Shown here one piece after another: positions 6,233 through 6,547 of a stretch of 6,547 nt of DNA; within the stretch, counting starts at the first letter, position 1, and each line of letters opens with the position of its first letter. The translations under genes were made by a program, and so were the position numbers. The notes under the pieces were generated by a model. That model saw only the letters and a program-made list of their open reading frames with translations. It was not told the origin of the DNA and searched no databases. The stretch lies in contig CALBNQ010000100.1 in NCBI GenBank assembly GCA_937896495.1, positions 1 through 6,547 of the forward strand, in the 5' to 3' direction. The stretch comes from an uncultured archaeon (lineage in GTDB: Archaea; Thermoproteota; Nitrososphaeria; Nitrososphaerales; Nitrosopumilaceae).

Positions 6233-6547
6233 TTCTTTGCTTCCCATCTTGAGAAGTTAAAGAATCCGAAGAGATACGTACATCAGTAATTACATAACCA
6301 ACGGTATCCATTCTTTTAAGAATCATTTGAGAAACATCAACTGCTAAAGTAATTTTTTTGCCTCTAGCTTTGATAGTCACACGAGGTCTAGTTGAAAGTT
6401 GTGTCAATGTTGCAGAGACATAGGTCATGACAGGTTTTGAGCCAATATAGATAATGTTACGTTCTTCTTGTTTTTGAGCAGATGTAAGAGTAGGTTCTGC
6501 TACAGGTTCTGGTTCTGCTACAGGTTCTGGTTCTGCTACAGGTTCTG
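6195..6547 (-). CDS. albA: Alba family DNA/RNA-binding chromatin protein (5' end outside window)
   Basis: Alba proteins are small dimeric nucleic-acid-binding proteins that coat archaeal DNA and RNA. The reading frame is open to the window edge, giving at least 116 residues. The core begins about 30 residues in and shows NIIYIGSKPVMTYV, VTIKARGKKITLAVD, and near the end LTSQDGKQRNVSNMEIDIAK; all align well with Sulfolobus Sso10b. At the position equivalent to the acetylatable Lys16 of Sso10b there is a serine, while the Lys17 equivalent is kept. Ahead of the core is a tail of repeated Glu-Pro-Glu-Pro-Val-Ala units plus a Gln/Lys/Glu-rich linker, absent from the classical roughly 95-residue Alba. 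The internal ATG at 6428 cannot be the start, since it would delete the first core strand and the DNA-binding lysine. The true start and promoter lie beyond the window. The 3' end overlaps the microprotein gene. Confidence 0.92.
   Translation of the reverse strand, partial: EPVAEPEPVAEPEPVAEPTLTSAQKQEERNIIYIGSKPVMTYVSATLTQLSTRPRVTIKARGKKITLAVDVSQMILKRMDTVGYVITDVRISSDSLTSQDGKQRNVSNMEIDIAKE
6256..6262 (-). promoter_or_regulatory. Possible TATA element inside the Alba gene for the microprotein
   Basis: On the minus strand this reads CTTTAAC, similar to the CTTTAAAC proposed for the inositol-phosphate synthase gene, and is centred about 27 nt upstream of the ATG at 6232. It lies within Alba coding sequence, so chance similarity is likely enough to keep confidence low. 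If real, it would let the microprotein be expressed independently of Alba. Confidence 0.22.
6493..6546 (-). repeat. Three perfect 18-bp tandem repeats encoding the Glu-Pro tail of Alba
   Basis: The unit GGTTCTGCTACAGGTTCT (plus-strand sense) occurs three times without a mismatch at 6493-6510, 6511-6528 and 6529-6546, and the array may continue beyond the window. The period is six codons, so copy-number changes keep the Alba frame. On the coding strand each unit gives a permutation of Glu-Pro-Glu-Pro-Val-Ala. Confidence 0.95.

Noticed and set aside
6195..6428. A 77-residue version of Alba starting at the internal ATG 6428
   Set aside because: It would remove the first beta strand and the IGSKP nucleic-acid-binding lysine; the frame is open upstream and encodes these conserved residues.

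Overview
The window reads as part of the core chromosome of an AT-rich archaeon, most likely a marine ammonia-oxidising Thaumarchaeota (Nitrososphaerota; Nitrosopumilus-like). The evidence is a deoxyhypusine synthase (an archaeal/eukaryotic enzyme), an Alba chromatin protein, a PAC2-family proteasome assembly chaperone, TATA-box promoters sitting about 25-29 nt upstream of start codons (leaderless transcription), TTG starts, and low GC. No mobile element, CRISPR array, rRNA or tRNA gene was seen.

Layout from left to right. The minus-strand gene at 1-1501 is the N-terminal 500 residues of an SMC chromosome-segregation ATPase; its C-terminal part lies outside the window. A divergent 184-bp intergenic region (1502-1685) carries the promoter of a plus-strand carbon-nitrogen hydrolase (1686-2423). 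This converges with a minus-strand inositol-3-phosphate synthase (2420-3514), and the two stop codons interlock in one CTAG. Back-to-back TATA boxes between 3515 and 3617 drive the inositol-phosphate synthase leftwards and deoxyhypusine synthase rightwards (start most likely 3618). Next come a PAC2-family protein with a C-terminal HbYX-type Met-Tyr-Arg (4596-5309) and a LysE-family exporter (5358-5978). The exporter converges, through a shared TTAA, with a minus-strand single-pass membrane microprotein with extracytoplasmic cysteines (5975-6232, possibly from 6247). The microprotein overlaps the 3' end of a minus-strand Alba gene (6195-6547, 5' end outside the window), whose N-terminal tail is a perfect 18-bp tandem repeat encoding a Glu-Pro-rich stretch.

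The genes are mainly housekeeping: chromosome organisation (SMC, Alba), lipid head-group or solute synthesis (inositol phosphate), translation-factor maturation (deoxyhypusine synthase), proteasome biogenesis (PAC2) and export. I see no clear novel multi-gene system. The points most worth a second look are the Alba tail and its altered acetylation-site position, the HbYX terminus of the PAC2 protein, the cysteine-bearing microprotein, and two convergent gene pairs that meet with no intergenic space.
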